This document shows, one piece after another, positions 46,638-56,180 of a DNA stretch of 64,000 nt. The first letter of the stretch is position 1, and each line of letters opens with the position of its first letter. The translations under genes and the position numbers were made by a program. Source of the stretch: Pseudoxanthomonas indica (GTDB lineage: Bacteria; Pseudomonadota; Gammaproteobacteria; Xanthomonadales; Xanthomonadaceae); contig NZ_FUZV01000002.1 in the NCBI RefSeq assembly GCF_900167565.1, forward strand, positions 1 through 64,000, written 5' to 3'. Below the pieces are notes generated by a model. The model saw nothing but the letters and a program-made list of their open reading frames with translations. It did not search any database and had not been told where the DNA came from.

Positions 46638-46643
46638 GGCGCC

Positions 46644-47564
46644 ATGAAACTGCGCATCGCCACCCGCAAGAGCCCGCTCGCCCTCTGGCAGAGCGAACAT
46701 GTCGCCGAGCAGCTGCGCGCGGCCCATCCCGAACTCGAGGTGGTGCTGGTGCCCATGAGCACGCGCGGCGATGAAGTGCTGGATCGCTCACTGGCGGCCA
46801 TCGGCGGCAAGGGCCTGTTCCTGAAGGAACTGGAGCTGGCGATGCTGCGCGATGAGGCCGACTGCGCGGTGCATTCGCTCAAGGATGTGCCGATGGATCT
46901 GGAAGGCCAGTTTGCGCTGTGCGCGATCCTGGCGCGTGCCGACTCGGCCGATGCCTTTGTTTCCAATCACCATGCCGATCTGCAGTCGCTGCCGGCAGAC
47001 GCACGCGTGGGCACCTCGTCGCTGCGGCGCCAGGCGCAGCTGCGCGCCCGCCGTCCGGATCTGCAGGTGGGCGACTTGCGTGGCAACGTCAACACGCGCC
47101 TGGCCAAGCTGGATGCGGGCGAATACGACGCCATCCTGCTGGCCTGCGCCGGCCTGGATCGATTGGGATTCCACGATCGCATCCGCGCCCGCCTGCTGCC
47201 GCCGGAGTGGCTGCCAGCGCCGGCGCAGGGCGCCATTGCAGTGGAGTGCCGGCAGGACGATGCCGCCACCCAGGCCTTGTTTGCCGCACTGGATGACGCG
47301 CCCACCCGCGCCTGCGTGGAAGCCGAGCGCGCCATGAACCGGCGCCTGCATGGCAGCTGCCATGTGCCGGTGGCCGGTATCGCCGTGTTGTCCGCCGATG
47401 GCACCAGCCTGCACCTGCAGGGCCTGGTGGGTTCGGTGGAAGACGGACGCGCGGTGCGCGCCGAGGCTCAAGGCAGTGCACGCAACCCGGAAGCCCTGGG
47501 CATTGCCGTCGCCGAACAGCTACTCGCCGATGGCGCCGACGCGTTGTTGGCCGCGCACGGCTGA
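46644..47564 (+). CDS. hemC: Hydroxymethylbilane synthase (porphobilinogen deaminase)
   Basis: The 306-residue protein joins four porphobilinogen units into hydroxymethylbilane in heme biosynthesis. Family motifs are intact: [14 protein letters not shown] at the N-terminus, [12 protein letters not shown] for substrate binding, LRGNVNTRL, and Cys239 in [11 protein letters not shown], which carries the dipyrromethane cofactor. I use ATG 46644, the family start, rather than the in-frame start at 46614. hemD is not adjacent. The gene ends 1 nt from the convergent DUF481 gene. Confidence 0.97.
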   Translation: MKLRIATRKSPLALWQSEHVAEQLRAAHPELEVVLVPMSTRGDEVLDRSLAAIGGKGLFLKELELAMLRDEADCAVHSLKDVPMDLEGQFALCAILARADSADAFVSNHHADLQSLPADARVGTSSLRRQAQLRARRPDLQVGDLRGNVNTRLAKLDAGEYDAILLACAGLDRLGFHDRIRARLLPPEWLPAPAQGAIAVECRQDDAATQALFAALDDAPTRACVEAERAMNRRLHGSCHVPVAGIAVLSADGTSLHLQGLVGSVEDGRAVRAEAQGSARNPEALGIAVAEQLLADGADALLAAHG

Positions 47565-47565
47565 C

Positions 47566-48531
47566 TTACTTGAAGCGGTAGACCACGTTCATCGTCGACA
47601 GCGTGTCGGTCTTCTTCAGATCTTCGGCGGCGTTGCTGTTGTGGCGCGCCTGCCAGCCGGCCTTCAAGGCCAGGTGCGAATTCATCGTCACCGACAGGCT
47701 CAGATCATTCTGCGCGAAGGTGTTGTACTCGCCCGATTCCACCAGCAGCTTGTTGCTCAGTTCGGTGCTTTCGCTCAATGACACCTTCAGATCCACCAGG
47801 CCGCGGCCGATCAGGCTGGTTTCGTTGCGTTCTTCCAGGGTGTCGTAGGCACGGCGATAACCCGGGCCCACCTGCAGATCCAGCTGGGTGCGATCGCCAT
47901 CCACCACGCGGTTACCGTAGCTCAGGCTCAGCGAGGTCTGCTGGCTGAAGGTGCCGAAGTCATCGTGCTCATGGCGCAACGAAGTATTGACCGTGCCGCG
48001 CGAGTCGGTGCGATAGGCCGCATTGCCATTGAGCGTGTAGCGGTTGGCGGTGGTGCGGCGCTCGCGGGTGATGCTGCCGTCGGGCTGCTCGTTAGTGTAC
48101 TCCGAGCTGGCGCGCAGGCCTGACAGGCTGCCGCTGTACTTCCACTCGCTGCCGTCGGCGTAGTTCAGATCCAGCTTGGCGTTGAGGCTTTCGTTGGAGC
48201 TGTTGCCATGCGCGGAGGCAAAGCCGAGCTCGCCGCCGCCGCTCCATGGCGAGCTGGGCTTGAGCGGTTCGGCCTCGACCACCGGCGGCGGCGGCAGCGG
48301 TACCACCGCAAAACGGTGGCTCTTGGCCAGCGAATCTTTCTGGGTCACGGCCCCTTCGACCTTGGCGGCGGGCGCATCGGTTTGCTGCTTCAGGTTTTCC
48401 TGCGCGCTTTCCGGCGGCGGGGGCGGGGTCGGCAGGGCGATGGGCGGTGCGGCATCCTGCGCGGCAGCCAGGCCCGGGCTGAGCGCCAGGGCAAGCAAGG
48501 TGGGGACGAGCAGGGACAACTTGGGCGGCAT
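47566..48531 (-). CDS. DUF481 (YdiY-like) outer-membrane protein
   Basis: The 321-residue protein has a signal peptide ending at LAAAQDA, a Pro-rich linker (about 28-90) and a beta-barrel-like DUF481 domain with alternating hydrophobic strands (GGGELGFASAHGNSSNESLN, ending MNVVYRFK with a terminal aromatic and Lys). It probably lies in the outer membrane as a 12-strand barrel. Function unknown; DUF481 proteins are often induced by salt. A promoter-like pair lies at 48599-48628. Confidence 0.88.
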   Translation of the reverse strand: MPPKLSLLVPTLLALALSPGLAAAQDAAPPIALPTPPPPPESAQENLKQQTDAPAAKVEGAVTQKDSLAKSHRFAVVPLPPPPVVEAEPLKPSSPWSGGGELGFASAHGNSSNESLNAKLDLNYADGSEWKYSGSLSGLRASSEYTNEQPDGSITRERRTTANRYTLNGNAAYRTDSRGTVNTSLRHEHDDFGTFSQQTSLSLSYGNRVVDGDRTQLDLQVGPGYRRAYDTLEERNETSLIGRGLVDLKVSLSESTELSNKLLVESGEYNTFAQNDLSLSVTMNSHLALKAGWQARHNSNAAEDLKKTDTLSTMNVVYRFK

Positions 48532-48598
48532 GGGGGGCCTCGACAGACAAGAAGCGCCGCACGCGGGTCTGGGCCAACGCGGGGCGGAAAACGGTTAC

Positions 48599-48628
48599 AT
48601 GTTAACGAATCCCGGACCACCGCCTCAA
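48599..48628 (-). promoter_or_regulatory. Possible promoter of DUF481 gene
   Basis: On the minus strand TTGAGG (48628-48623) and TAACAT (48604-48599) are 18 nt apart and lie about 70 nt before the gene start. Both boxes match consensus at four of six bases. An AT-rich near-palindrome GTTACATGTTAAC overlaps the -10. Confidence 0.4.
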
Positions 48629-48738
48629 GGCAAGTGATTGTTTGGATTCACTTTCGTGACCGATTCTGCCACGCGATCATTCAGTTTTGTCAGACGCCCC
48701 GACGTCGGATCAGGTGCATTTTATCTTCGCGGCCCGGC

Positions 48739-49425
48739 TCAGGGCGCGTTGATGGCGATGCTGGGGTCGTCGAAGCGCGAGTACTGCAGCGTCATCGTGT
48801 AGGGCCCGGCCTTGGCCTCGCCGCTGGTGCGCAACTGCAGGGGAAGGCCGTCGCGGTCGACCCAGTAGAGGAACTCGCCCGGCTCCGGCTGGCTGTGCTG
48901 GACCCGGTACTTGCGCGCCTGCTGGTCGCCCACCTGTTCCTGGCCCAGGAACTGCACCGACAGGCTGTTGCGGTTCTGCTCGATCTTCAGCGGGTCGCGC
49001 CAGCCGCTGATGGTGCCTTCGGGGATCGGCACGCGCGTGCGCTGGCCATGCATCTCCATGTACATGGTGTCGCCAATGATGATCTGCGTGCCCACCGGCA
49101 TCGCCATGCGATAGCGATCCGGCGCGACGAAGTCCAACTCGTTCTGCATCGGCGCGCTGCCTTCCACCGTCATCACCGCATGGAAGCTCTTGGCGGCGAG
49201 GAACTTGTCCATCGACGTGCGCACTTCGGCCAGGGCGGCTTCGGTCGGCGCCGTGGCGGCAGCGGTCGCCGTTTCGGCCCCGGCCTGGGCTGGCGCGGCT
49301 GCCGCTGGCGCCGCAGCGGCCGACGGCGCGGCCGGCTCAGCGGCCGGCGAGGGCTCGCGCTTGCAGGCGGCCAGACACACCAGTGGAATCAAGGCAGACG
49401 ACAACAACTGAGCGCGACGCGACAT
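48739..49425 (-). CDS. Lipoprotein of unknown function (LolA-like fold possible)
   Basis: The 228-residue protein has a signal with lipobox LAAC (lipidation Cys near residue 21) and a long Ala/Pro linker. The remainder (about 75-228) has beta-rich segments such as FHAVMTVEGSAPMQNELDFVAPDRYRM and GEFLYWVDRDGLPLQL, which recall LolA/LppX/DUF2092-like folds that bind lipids. The ATG at 49423-49425 is chosen over one 12 nt upstream to place the lipobox normally. It is predicted to sit on the periplasmic face of a membrane. Confidence 0.85.
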   Translation of the reverse strand: MSRRAQLLSSALIPLVCLAACKREPSPAAEPAAPSAAAAPAAAAPAQAGAETATAAATAPTEAALAEVRTSMDKFLAAKSFHAVMTVEGSAPMQNELDFVAPDRYRMAMPVGTQIIIGDTMYMEMHGQRTRVPIPEGTISGWRDPLKIEQNRNSLSVQFLGQEQVGDQQARKYRVQHSQPEPGEFLYWVDRDGLPLQLRTSGEAKAGPYTMTLQYSRFDDPSIAINAP

Positions 49426-49602
49426 GGCAGGCTCCACGAGTCAGGACAACGGCCGCTTGGGTCCGTGCGTTGGGGGCGTCCGGGCGGGCGGAAACAAGGA
49501 CGTGGACACGCGCCGGACTCCTGGCACCGCACGGGCCCAAGCGGCCGAGGGCTCATACCGATGCCAACGCGAACCGGGCGGCGAAAACGGCCACGGCTCG
49601 GC

Positions 49603-49608
49603 CATAAT
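49603..49608 (+). promoter_or_regulatory. -10-like hexamer close to WYL regulator start
   Basis: CATAAT ends 6 nt before the ATG at 49615. No usable -35 is visible. The geometry again predicts a leaderless transcript if used. Confidence 0.3.
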
Positions 49609-49614
49609 CATGGC

Positions 49615-50586
49615 ATGGACAAGATCGAACGCATCACTTCCCTGCATCGCATCCTGAAAGCCTCGCGCTATCCGGTGACGGTCAAGCGCCTGCAGGAAGA
49701 GCTGGGCTGCTCCCGCGCCACGGTCTACCGCGACCTGGCCTACCTGCGCGATGCCTTGATGGCGCCAATTGAAGGCGATGGCGAAGCCGGGTTCCGCTAC
49801 AACGCCAGCGAAGGCGACCGTTTCGAACTGCCCGGCCTGTGGCTGAGTTCCGAAGAGTTGTATGCGCTGCTGGCGGCCCAGCAACTGCTGGTGCGCACCG
49901 GCGGCGGCGTGCTGTCCGGCGCGCTTGCGCCGCTGCAGAAGCGCATCGAAGGCCTGTTGGCCGACCACGCCGGCGTTTCGCAATGGCCGGTGGACCGGGT
50001 CCGGGTGATTCCGCACCGCGGCCGCCATATCGATGAGGCCAGCTTCCGCGCCGTCGCCTCGGCCGTGCTGGAGCGCCGCCAGCTGGCGTTCGAGTACCGC
50101 GCCCGTTCCACCGACGAGCGCACCCGCCGGCTGGTATCACCGCAGCGGATCACCCACTACCGCGACAACTGGTACCTGGATGCCTGGGATCACGAACGCC
50201 AGGGCCTGCGCAGCTTCGCCGTGGATCGGATGGGCCAGGCCCGTGCGCTGGACGAGCCGGCCAAGGACCTGTCCAACGATGACCTCAACCACCACCTGGC
50301 GTCGAGCTACGGCATCTTTTCCGGCGAACCCAAAGGTTGGGCGACCATTGTCTTCAGCGCCAAGGCCGCGCGCTGGGTGGCCGACGAACAATGGCACTCC
50401 AAGCAGCAGGGGCGGATGCTTTCCGATGGTCGCTACGAGCTCAAGGTGCCGTACAGCGTCTCGCGCGAATTGCTGATGGACATCCTGCACTACGGCGCCG
50501 ACGCGGAAATCGTCGAGCCGGCGGTGTTGCGCGAGCAGGCCAAGTCGCTGCTGGAACTGGCGCTGGCCAATTACGCAAAGGCGTAG
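49615..50586 (+). CDS. WYL-domain transcriptional regulator (YafY-like)
   Basis: The 323-residue protein has an N-terminal winged HTH (RYPVTVKRLQEELGCSRATV), a central WYL domain (LVSPQRITHYRDNWYLDAWDH split across RRLVSPQRI and NWYLDAWD) and a C-terminal WCX-type extension. WYL domains bind single-stranded DNA or other ligands; such regulators act in DNA damage, defence and metabolism. No defence genes surround it. The frame upstream of ATG 49615 is spurious. Confidence 0.93.
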   Translation: MDKIERITSLHRILKASRYPVTVKRLQEELGCSRATVYRDLAYLRDALMAPIEGDGEAGFRYNASEGDRFELPGLWLSSEELYALLAAQQLLVRTGGGVLSGALAPLQKRIEGLLADHAGVSQWPVDRVRVIPHRGRHIDEASFRAVASAVLERRQLAFEYRARSTDERTRRLVSPQRITHYRDNWYLDAWDHERQGLRSFAVDRMGQARALDEPAKDLSNDDLNHHLASSYGIFSGEPKGWATIVFSAKAARWVADEQWHSKQQGRMLSDGRYELKVPYSVSRELLMDILHYGADAEIVEPAVLREQAKSLLELALANYAKA

Positions 50587-50647
50587 TCGCAGTAAAAACC
50601 ACACACGCCTGCGCGCGTCGGCGGCAGGCGCGCACACCCGCCCGGCG

Positions 50648-51247
50648 TTACGGCAGCTTGGGCTCGGCGAATCCCGGCTGGCCGACCTGCGCCGGCAGCT
50701 GCGGCTCACGCACCAGCTGACGTGCATTGATGCCGTAGTCGCGCATCTTGCGGATCAACTGCTGGTACAGCGCGTCGTCCACATCCGGGGTACGCGCGAA
50801 GATCCAGCCCAGATCGCGTTCGGGGTAATCGATCAACGCCCAGGAATAGTCCGGCGCCACTTCCAGCACGCGGAACTTGGCCGGCACCACGCCGACAAAC
50901 CACAGCGTCCATTCGCGGTTGCCGCTGCCACCCTTGACCGAGGCGCGCGCCTCGCGCACCAGTTCCGGTTGCGAGAAACCTTCGCGGTGCAGGTAACGCA
51001 CGCCGATCTTGTCGTCGTCGCGCGCGCTGTATTCATAACGGCCGGTGACATGTCCGCGCTCGGCGAAGTACGGGATATGCGCCACCACATACCAGGTGCC
51101 CATGAAGCGGGACAGGTCCACATCGCCCTGCACGCGGCTGGCCGGATCAAGCGCTTGCGGCAGCGGCTCGCTGGTGGCGCAGGCCGACAACGTCGCAATC
51201 AAGGCACCCAGCAAAAAGGTGCGAAGAAGGCGCGGCGTTGAAAACAT
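50648..51247 (-). CDS. blc: Outer-membrane lipoprotein lipocalin (Blc-like)
   Basis: The 199-residue protein has a lipoprotein signal with lipobox LSAC, followed by the bacterial lipocalin signature FMGTWYVVAHIPYF (Gly-x-Trp) near residues 45-58 and YRVLEVAPDYSWALIDY-like second motif (seen as KFRVLEVAPDYSWALIDYP). Blc-type lipocalins bind lysophospholipids in the outer membrane under envelope stress. The ATG at 51245-51247 has CAGGAGT upstream. Confidence 0.92.
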   Translation of the reverse strand: MFSTPRLLRTFLLGALIATLSACATSEPLPQALDPASRVQGDVDLSRFMGTWYVVAHIPYFAERGHVTGRYEYSARDDDKIGVRYLHREGFSQPELVREARASVKGGSGNREWTLWFVGVVPAKFRVLEVAPDYSWALIDYPERDLGWIFARTPDVDDALYQQLIRKMRDYGINARQLVREPQLPAQVGQPGFAEPKLP

Positions 51248-51432
51248 GCAGGACTCCTGTCTGGAAACCAAAGTCGGAAACCACGCTTACCGCCTCCCCG
51301 GCGTCATGCGCAGACGTTGCCGACTATCGCATACCGGCCGTGATCGGAGAATGGCGGGGCCCCATTGAACGTCGCAATGTGTGAGAAAGCAGTGACGCAC
51401 CGTGGCGCCCTTCCATACACGGGCCTCACACC

Positions 51433-51756
51433 ATGCTGACCCTCGCCTCGCAATTCGACAGTCGCCACGCACCGTTGCTGCCCCTGGATCGTTGGTTGCG
51501 CCGCATGGTGGTGTGCGGCCTGCTCATCGTGCTGCTGTTTCCGCTGGGGCGCGGACAGATCCCCTGGCTGGGTTGGGCGCCGCTGTGGCTGGTCGGCATG
51601 CCGTTGGCCGCGTGGTGGGCATTGCACCGCTTTCGCCTGCCCTGGCCGCGGCGGGGCGCGTGGACCGGGCGCCGTCGCCGTCGCTTGGGTGGCCAGGCTC
51701 GCCGGCGCGCGCCGATGCCGGCACACTGGGCGTCGCATGGGGCGCGCGCGACCTGA
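51433..51756 (+). CDS. Small membrane protein of unknown function
   Basis: The 107-residue product has two hydrophobic segments (about 25-41 and 46-63) and a very Arg-rich tail. I recognise no family, but its layout resembles small inner-membrane proteins of Xanthomonadaceae. The ATG at 51433 lacks a clear ribosome site. It is 79 nt before the first S9A peptidase gene. Confidence 0.6.
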   Translation: MLTLASQFDSRHAPLLPLDRWLRRMVVCGLLIVLLFPLGRGQIPWLGWAPLWLVGMPLAAWWALHRFRLPWPRRGAWTGRRRRRLGGQARRRAPMPAHWASHGARAT

Positions 51757-51835
51757 CCTTCGGCAGGGGAGGGGCGTTCAGGCGCTGTGCTAGCGTGCCA
51801 GGCTGCTCACCGCACGCCATTGGAGTCGCTCGCCC

Positions 51836-53950
51836 ATGCCCACATTCGCCCATGCCTGCCTGGCGGCAGGTATCGCCATCGCCGCTGCCGGCGCCGTCCA
51901 TGCCCAGGAGAAAGCCCCCGTGTCCGCCGACCCGTATGCCTGGCTGGAACAAGTCGAAGATGCCAAGGCATTGGAATGGGTGAAGGCGCAGAACGCCAAG
52001 GCGGAGGCGGAAATCGCCAGCACGCCGCGCTTCAAGCAGCTCGAAGCCAGCATCCTGACCATCCTGGACTCGGACGCCAAGATTCCCGCGGTCCAGAAGA
52101 TCGGCGAGTACTACTACAACTTCTGGAAGGACAAGCAGCACGAGCGCGGCCTGTGGCGCCGCACCACCCTGGCCGAATACCGCAAGCCGCAGCCGCAGTG
52201 GGAAACCGTGCTGGATCTCGATGCGCTCAACCAGGCCGAGGGCCTGAGCGGTGACGAGAAGTGGGTCTGGCACGGCGCCGATTGCCGCAAGCCTGACTAT
52301 CAGCGCTGCCTGATCGCGCTCTCGCACGGCGGCTCCGACGCCGACGTCACCCGCGAATTCGACCTGACCACCAAGACCTTCCTCAAGGAAGGCTTTTTCC
52401 GTCCCGCCGCCAAGGGTGGCCTGGGCTGGAAGGACGCCGACACCGTCTACGTCTACACGGATTTCGGCGACGGCAGCATGACCAGTTCCGGCTATCCGCG
52501 CATCGTCAAGGAATGGAAGCGCGGCACCCCGCTGTCGGCCGCCACCGTGGTGTACGAGGGCAAGACCGATGACATGTACATCGCCGCCATGCACGACGAC
52601 ACCCCGGGCTTCGAGCGCGACTTCGTCAGCCGCACCATCGCCTTCTACAACGATGAGCTGTACCTGCGCGGCGCCGACGGCAAGTTGAGCAAGATCGATG
52701 CGCCCAATTCGGCCAACAAGGGCGCCTTCCGCGAATGGCTGACCCTGGAACTGCGCGAACCCTGGACCGTCGGCGGCAAGACCTACGCCGCCGGCTCGCT
52801 GCTGGCCGCGCGCTTCGACGATTTCATCGCCGGCAAGCGCGAGTTCGACGTGCTGTTTGCGCCGACCGATCGCACCTCGCTGGCCAGCTTCAGCTTCACC
52901 CGCCACCACCTGGTCCTGAACGTGCTGGAAGACGTCAAGAACAAGCTCAGTGTGCTGACCCCGGGTGCGGACGGTTGGAGCAAGAGTGCTTTCGTCGGTG
53001 CGCCGGCATTCGGCACGCTGGCGGTGGCGGCGGTGGATCCGGATGAAAGCGATGCGGTGTGGTTGACCGCCGCCGACTACCTGACCCCGTCGACCTTGTC
53101 GCTGGCCGAGATTGGCAAGGCGCCGGAACAGCTCAAGTCGATGCCGGCCTTCTTCGATGCTTCGCGCGATGTCATCGAGCAGCACTTCGCCACCTCCAAG
53201 GACGGCACCAAGGTGCCGTACTTCCTGGTCCGCCCCAAGGACCTGAAGTACGACGGCAACGCGCCCACCCTGCTGTATGGCTATGGTGGTTTCGAGATCT
53301 CGCTGACCCCGGCCTATTCCGGCTCGGTCGGCAAGGGCTGGCTGGAACAGGGCGGCGTGTACGTGGTCGCCAACATCCGCGGCGGCGGCGAGTACGGCCC
53401 GCGCTGGCACCAGGCCGCGCTCAAGGCCAATCGCCACAAGGCCTATGAAGACTTCGCCGCGGTCGCCGAGGATCTGATCGCCAACAAGATCACCCAGCCC
53501 AAGCGCCTGGGCATCCAGGGCGGCAGCAACGGTGGCCTGCTCACCGGCAACATGCTGACCCAGTATCCGGAGCTGTTCGGTGCGGTGGTCGTGCAGGTGC
53601 CGCTGCTGGACATGAAGCGCTACAGCCATCTGCTGGCCGGCGCCTCCTGGATGGCCGAATACGGCAACCCGGATACGGCCGACTGGGACTACATCCAGAA
53701 GTTCTCGCCGTACCACCTGTTCGATCCGGCCAAGACCTATCCGCCGACCTTGTTCATGACCTCCACCCGCGATGACCGCGTGCACCCCGGCCATGCCCGC
53801 AAGATGATGGCCAAGATGCTGGAAGCCGGCAAAGACGTGCGCTATTTCGAAAACGTCGAAGGCGGCCACGGCGGCGCGGCCAACAACGCCCAGACCGCCC
53901 ATATGAACGCGCTGGCTTTCACATTCCTCTGGCAGCAGTTGACTAAATAA
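51836..53950 (+). CDS. Secreted prolyl oligopeptidase family (S9A) peptidase
   Basis: The 704-residue protein has a signal peptide ending at AVHAQ, a beta-propeller (about 60-430) and an alpha/beta hydrolase with nucleophile Ser in IQGGSNGGLLTGN near residue 564. Asp in STRDDRVHPGHA and His in VEGGHGGAAN complete the triad. These enzymes cleave short peptides, typically after proline. The next gene, another S9A member, starts 15 nt downstream, so the two are likely co-transcribed. TTGGAG lies about 9 nt before the ATG. Confidence 0.94.
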   Translation: MPTFAHACLAAGIAIAAAGAVHAQEKAPVSADPYAWLEQVEDAKALEWVKAQNAKAEAEIASTPRFKQLEASILTILDSDAKIPAVQKIGEYYYNFWKDKQHERGLWRRTTLAEYRKPQPQWETVLDLDALNQAEGLSGDEKWVWHGADCRKPDYQRCLIALSHGGSDADVTREFDLTTKTFLKEGFFRPAAKGGLGWKDADTVYVYTDFGDGSMTSSGYPRIVKEWKRGTPLSAATVVYEGKTDDMYIAAMHDDTPGFERDFVSRTIAFYNDELYLRGADGKLSKIDAPNSANKGAFREWLTLELREPWTVGGKTYAAGSLLAARFDDFIAGKREFDVLFAPTDRTSLASFSFTRHHLVLNVLEDVKNKLSVLTPGADGWSKSAFVGAPAFGTLAVAAVDPDESDAVWLTAADYLTPSTLSLAEIGKAPEQLKSMPAFFDASRDVIEQHFATSKDGTKVPYFLVRPKDLKYDGNAPTLLYGYGGFEISLTPAYSGSVGKGWLEQGGVYVVANIRGGGEYGPRWHQAALKANRHKAYEDFAAVAEDLIANKITQPKRLGIQGGSNGGLLTGNMLTQYPELFGAVVVQVPLLDMKRYSHLLAGASWMAEYGNPDTADWDYIQKFSPYHLFDPAKTYPPTLFMTSTRDDRVHPGHARKMMAKMLEAGKDVRYFENVEGGHGGAANNAQTAHMNALAFTFLWQQLTK

Positions 53951-53965
53951 ATCCGGACCCCATCC

Positions 53966-56095
53966 ATGAAGCCGACTTCCCTTCTGTTCGCGACTGTCCT
54001 GATGACCACCCCGATCTCCGCCCCCGCCCTTGCCGCCGCCGTCACGCCGCCCGATGCGGCCAAGAAGCCGCACGTGGTCAAGGCGCCGTTCGGCGCCGAG
54101 CGCAACGACGAGTACTACTGGCTGCGCGATGACAAGCGCGAGAACCCGGAGATGCTGGCCTACCTCAACGCCGAGAACGCCTACGTCGATCAGCAGATGG
54201 CGCCGCTCAAGCCGCTGCAGGAAACGCTGTACAAGGAAATCGTCGCCCGCATCAAGCAGGACGACAGCAGCGTGCCGTACCGCGAGCGTGGCTACTGGTA
54301 CTACACGCGCTTCGAGACCGGCAAGGACTATCCCGTGCATGCGCGCCGCAAGGGCAGCATGGAAGGCGTCGAGGAAATCCTGCTCAACGTCAACGAGCTG
54401 GCCGCCGACAAGAACTATTACAACGTCGGCGACTACGAGGTCAGCCAGGACAACCGCCTGCTGGCCTACGCCGACGATGACAACGGCCGCCGCCAGTACA
54501 CGATCCGCTTCAAGAACCTGGACACCGGCGAGATCTATCCGGACGTGATCAAGGGCGTTTCGCCCAACCTGGTCTGGGCCGACGACAACAAGACCCTGTT
54601 CTACGTCGAGAACGATCCCGAGACCCTGCTCACCATCAAGGTGAAGAAGCACGTGCTGGGCACGCCGGTCGCGCAGGACGTGCTGGTGTACGAGGAGAAG
54701 GACGACAGCTTCTACATGGGCGTGGGCCGCACCCGCGATGACAAGTTCATCTGCATCGGCGTGGAGAGCACGGTCTCGTCCGAGTCGCGCTGCGCGCCGG
54801 CGGCCAACCCGCAGGAGTTCGTGGTGCTCGCCCCGCGCGAACGCGACGTGGAATACAGCGCCGATCACCTCGATGGCCGCTGGGTGATCCGGACCAACTG
54901 GAACGCCACCAATTTCAAGCTGATGACCGCGCCCAGCAACGCCACCTCGCGCACCCAGTGGAAGGACTTCGTTCCGCACAGCGACAAGGTCTACATCGAA
55001 GGCTTCGAACTGTTTGACGGCTATACCGCCATCAGCGAGCGTTCCGAAGGCCTGGAGCGGATCCGCCTGCTGCGTCCGGATGGCAAGGAGGAATACGTGA
55101 AGGCCGACGAGCCGGCGTATTCGATGGGCCTGGACGTGAACTCCGAGCACGACACCCCGTGGCTGCGCTACAGCTACACCTCGATGACCACGCCGGCCAC
55201 CACCTACGAACTCAACACCCAGACCGGCGAGCGTCGCCAGCTCAAGCAGCAACCGGTGCTGGGCTATGACAGCAGCAAGTACACCACCGAGCGCGTGTGG
55301 GTCGAAGCGCGCGACGGCACCCGTGTGCCGGTGTCGCTGGTGTACAAGAAAGGCTTCAAGAAGGACGGCAGCGCCGCCCTGCTGCAGTACGGCTACGGCA
55401 GCTACGGCGCCTCGATGGACCCGGGCTTCAGCACCACCGTGGTGAGCCTGCTCGATCGCGGCATGGTCTACGCCATCGCGCATATCCGTGGCGGCCAGGA
55501 AATGGGTCGTGCCTGGTATGACAACGGCAAGCTGCTCAACAAGAAGAACACCTTCACCGATTTCGTCGACGTCACCGACGGCCTGGTCAAGCAGGGCTAC
55601 GCCAGCAAGGATCGCGTGGCGGCGATGGGCGGCAGCGCCGGTGGCCTGCTGATGGGCGCGGTCACCAACCTGGCGCCGGACAAGTACCGCGTGATCGTCT
55701 CGCAGGTGCCCTTTGTCGACGTGGTCACCACCATGCTCGATCCGACCATTCCGCTGACCACCAACGAGTACGACGAGTGGGGCAATCCGGAGCAGCAGAA
55801 GTACTACGACTACATGCTCACCTACTCGCCCTACGACAACCTGGGCAAGCATGCCTATCCGGCGATCTTCGTCGGCACCGGCCTGTGGGATTCGCAGGTG
55901 CAGTACTGGGAGCCGGCCAAGTACGTGGCGCGCGTGCGCGACCTCAACACCGGCTCGCTGCCGGTGCTGTTCCGCACCAACATGGACGCCGGCCACGGCG
56001 GCAAGTCCGGCCGTTTCCGTCGCTACAAGGAAATTTCCGAGTACTACGCCTTCGTCATCGACGAACTGGGCGTGTCCAAGGATCAGGTGCAGTAA
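53966..56095 (+). CDS. ptrB: Oligopeptidase B-like S9A peptidase with signal peptide
   Basis: The 709-residue protein is of the oligopeptidase B type (cleaves after Arg/Lys in short peptides). Landmarks are YYWLRDDKRENPEMLAYL, HIRGGQEMGRAWYD, the nucleophile in AMGGSAGGLLMGA and the His region NMDAGHGGKSGR. It begins with a signal peptide (ends near PALAAA), so it should be exported, whereas the E. coli enzyme is cytoplasmic. A strong terminator follows. Confidence 0.93.
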   Translation: MKPTSLLFATVLMTTPISAPALAAAVTPPDAAKKPHVVKAPFGAERNDEYYWLRDDKRENPEMLAYLNAENAYVDQQMAPLKPLQETLYKEIVARIKQDDSSVPYRERGYWYYTRFETGKDYPVHARRKGSMEGVEEILLNVNELAADKNYYNVGDYEVSQDNRLLAYADDDNGRRQYTIRFKNLDTGEIYPDVIKGVSPNLVWADDNKTLFYVENDPETLLTIKVKKHVLGTPVAQDVLVYEEKDDSFYMGVGRTRDDKFICIGVESTVSSESRCAPAANPQEFVVLAPRERDVEYSADHLDGRWVIRTNWNATNFKLMTAPSNATSRTQWKDFVPHSDKVYIEGFELFDGYTAISERSEGLERIRLLRPDGKEEYVKADEPAYSMGLDVNSEHDTPWLRYSYTSMTTPATTYELNTQTGERRQLKQQPVLGYDSSKYTTERVWVEARDGTRVPVSLVYKKGFKKDGSAALLQYGYGSYGASMDPGFSTTVVSLLDRGMVYAIAHIRGGQEMGRAWYDNGKLLNKKNTFTDFVDVTDGLVKQGYASKDRVAAMGGSAGGLLMGAVTNLAPDKYRVIVSQVPFVDVVTTMLDPTIPLTTNEYDEWGNPEQQKYYDYMLTYSPYDNLGKHAYPAIFVGTGLWDSQVQYWEPAKYVARVRDLNTGSLPVLFRTNMDAGHGGKSGRFRRYKEISEYYAFVIDELGVSKDQVQ

Positions 56096-56117
56096 GCACG
56101 CCAACGCCGAGTCGCAG

Positions 56118-56149
56118 AAAGAGCCGGGCCATGCCCGGCTCTTTTTTTT
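56118..56149 (+). terminator. Rho-independent terminator after oligopeptidase gene
   Basis: A 12-bp stem (AAAGAGCCGGGC with GCCCGGCTCTTT), 3-nt loop CAT and a run of eight T begin 22 nt after the stop codon. It is the strongest terminator in the window. Confidence 0.95.
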
Positions 56150-56180
56150 GCCTGCCGCCCGGCTGCACAGATGGACGCGC

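Noticed and set aside
48208..49614. Long N-terminal extension of the WYL regulator frame
   Set aside because: The extension is antisense to the DUF481 and lipoprotein genes; the HTH begins right after ATG 49615.
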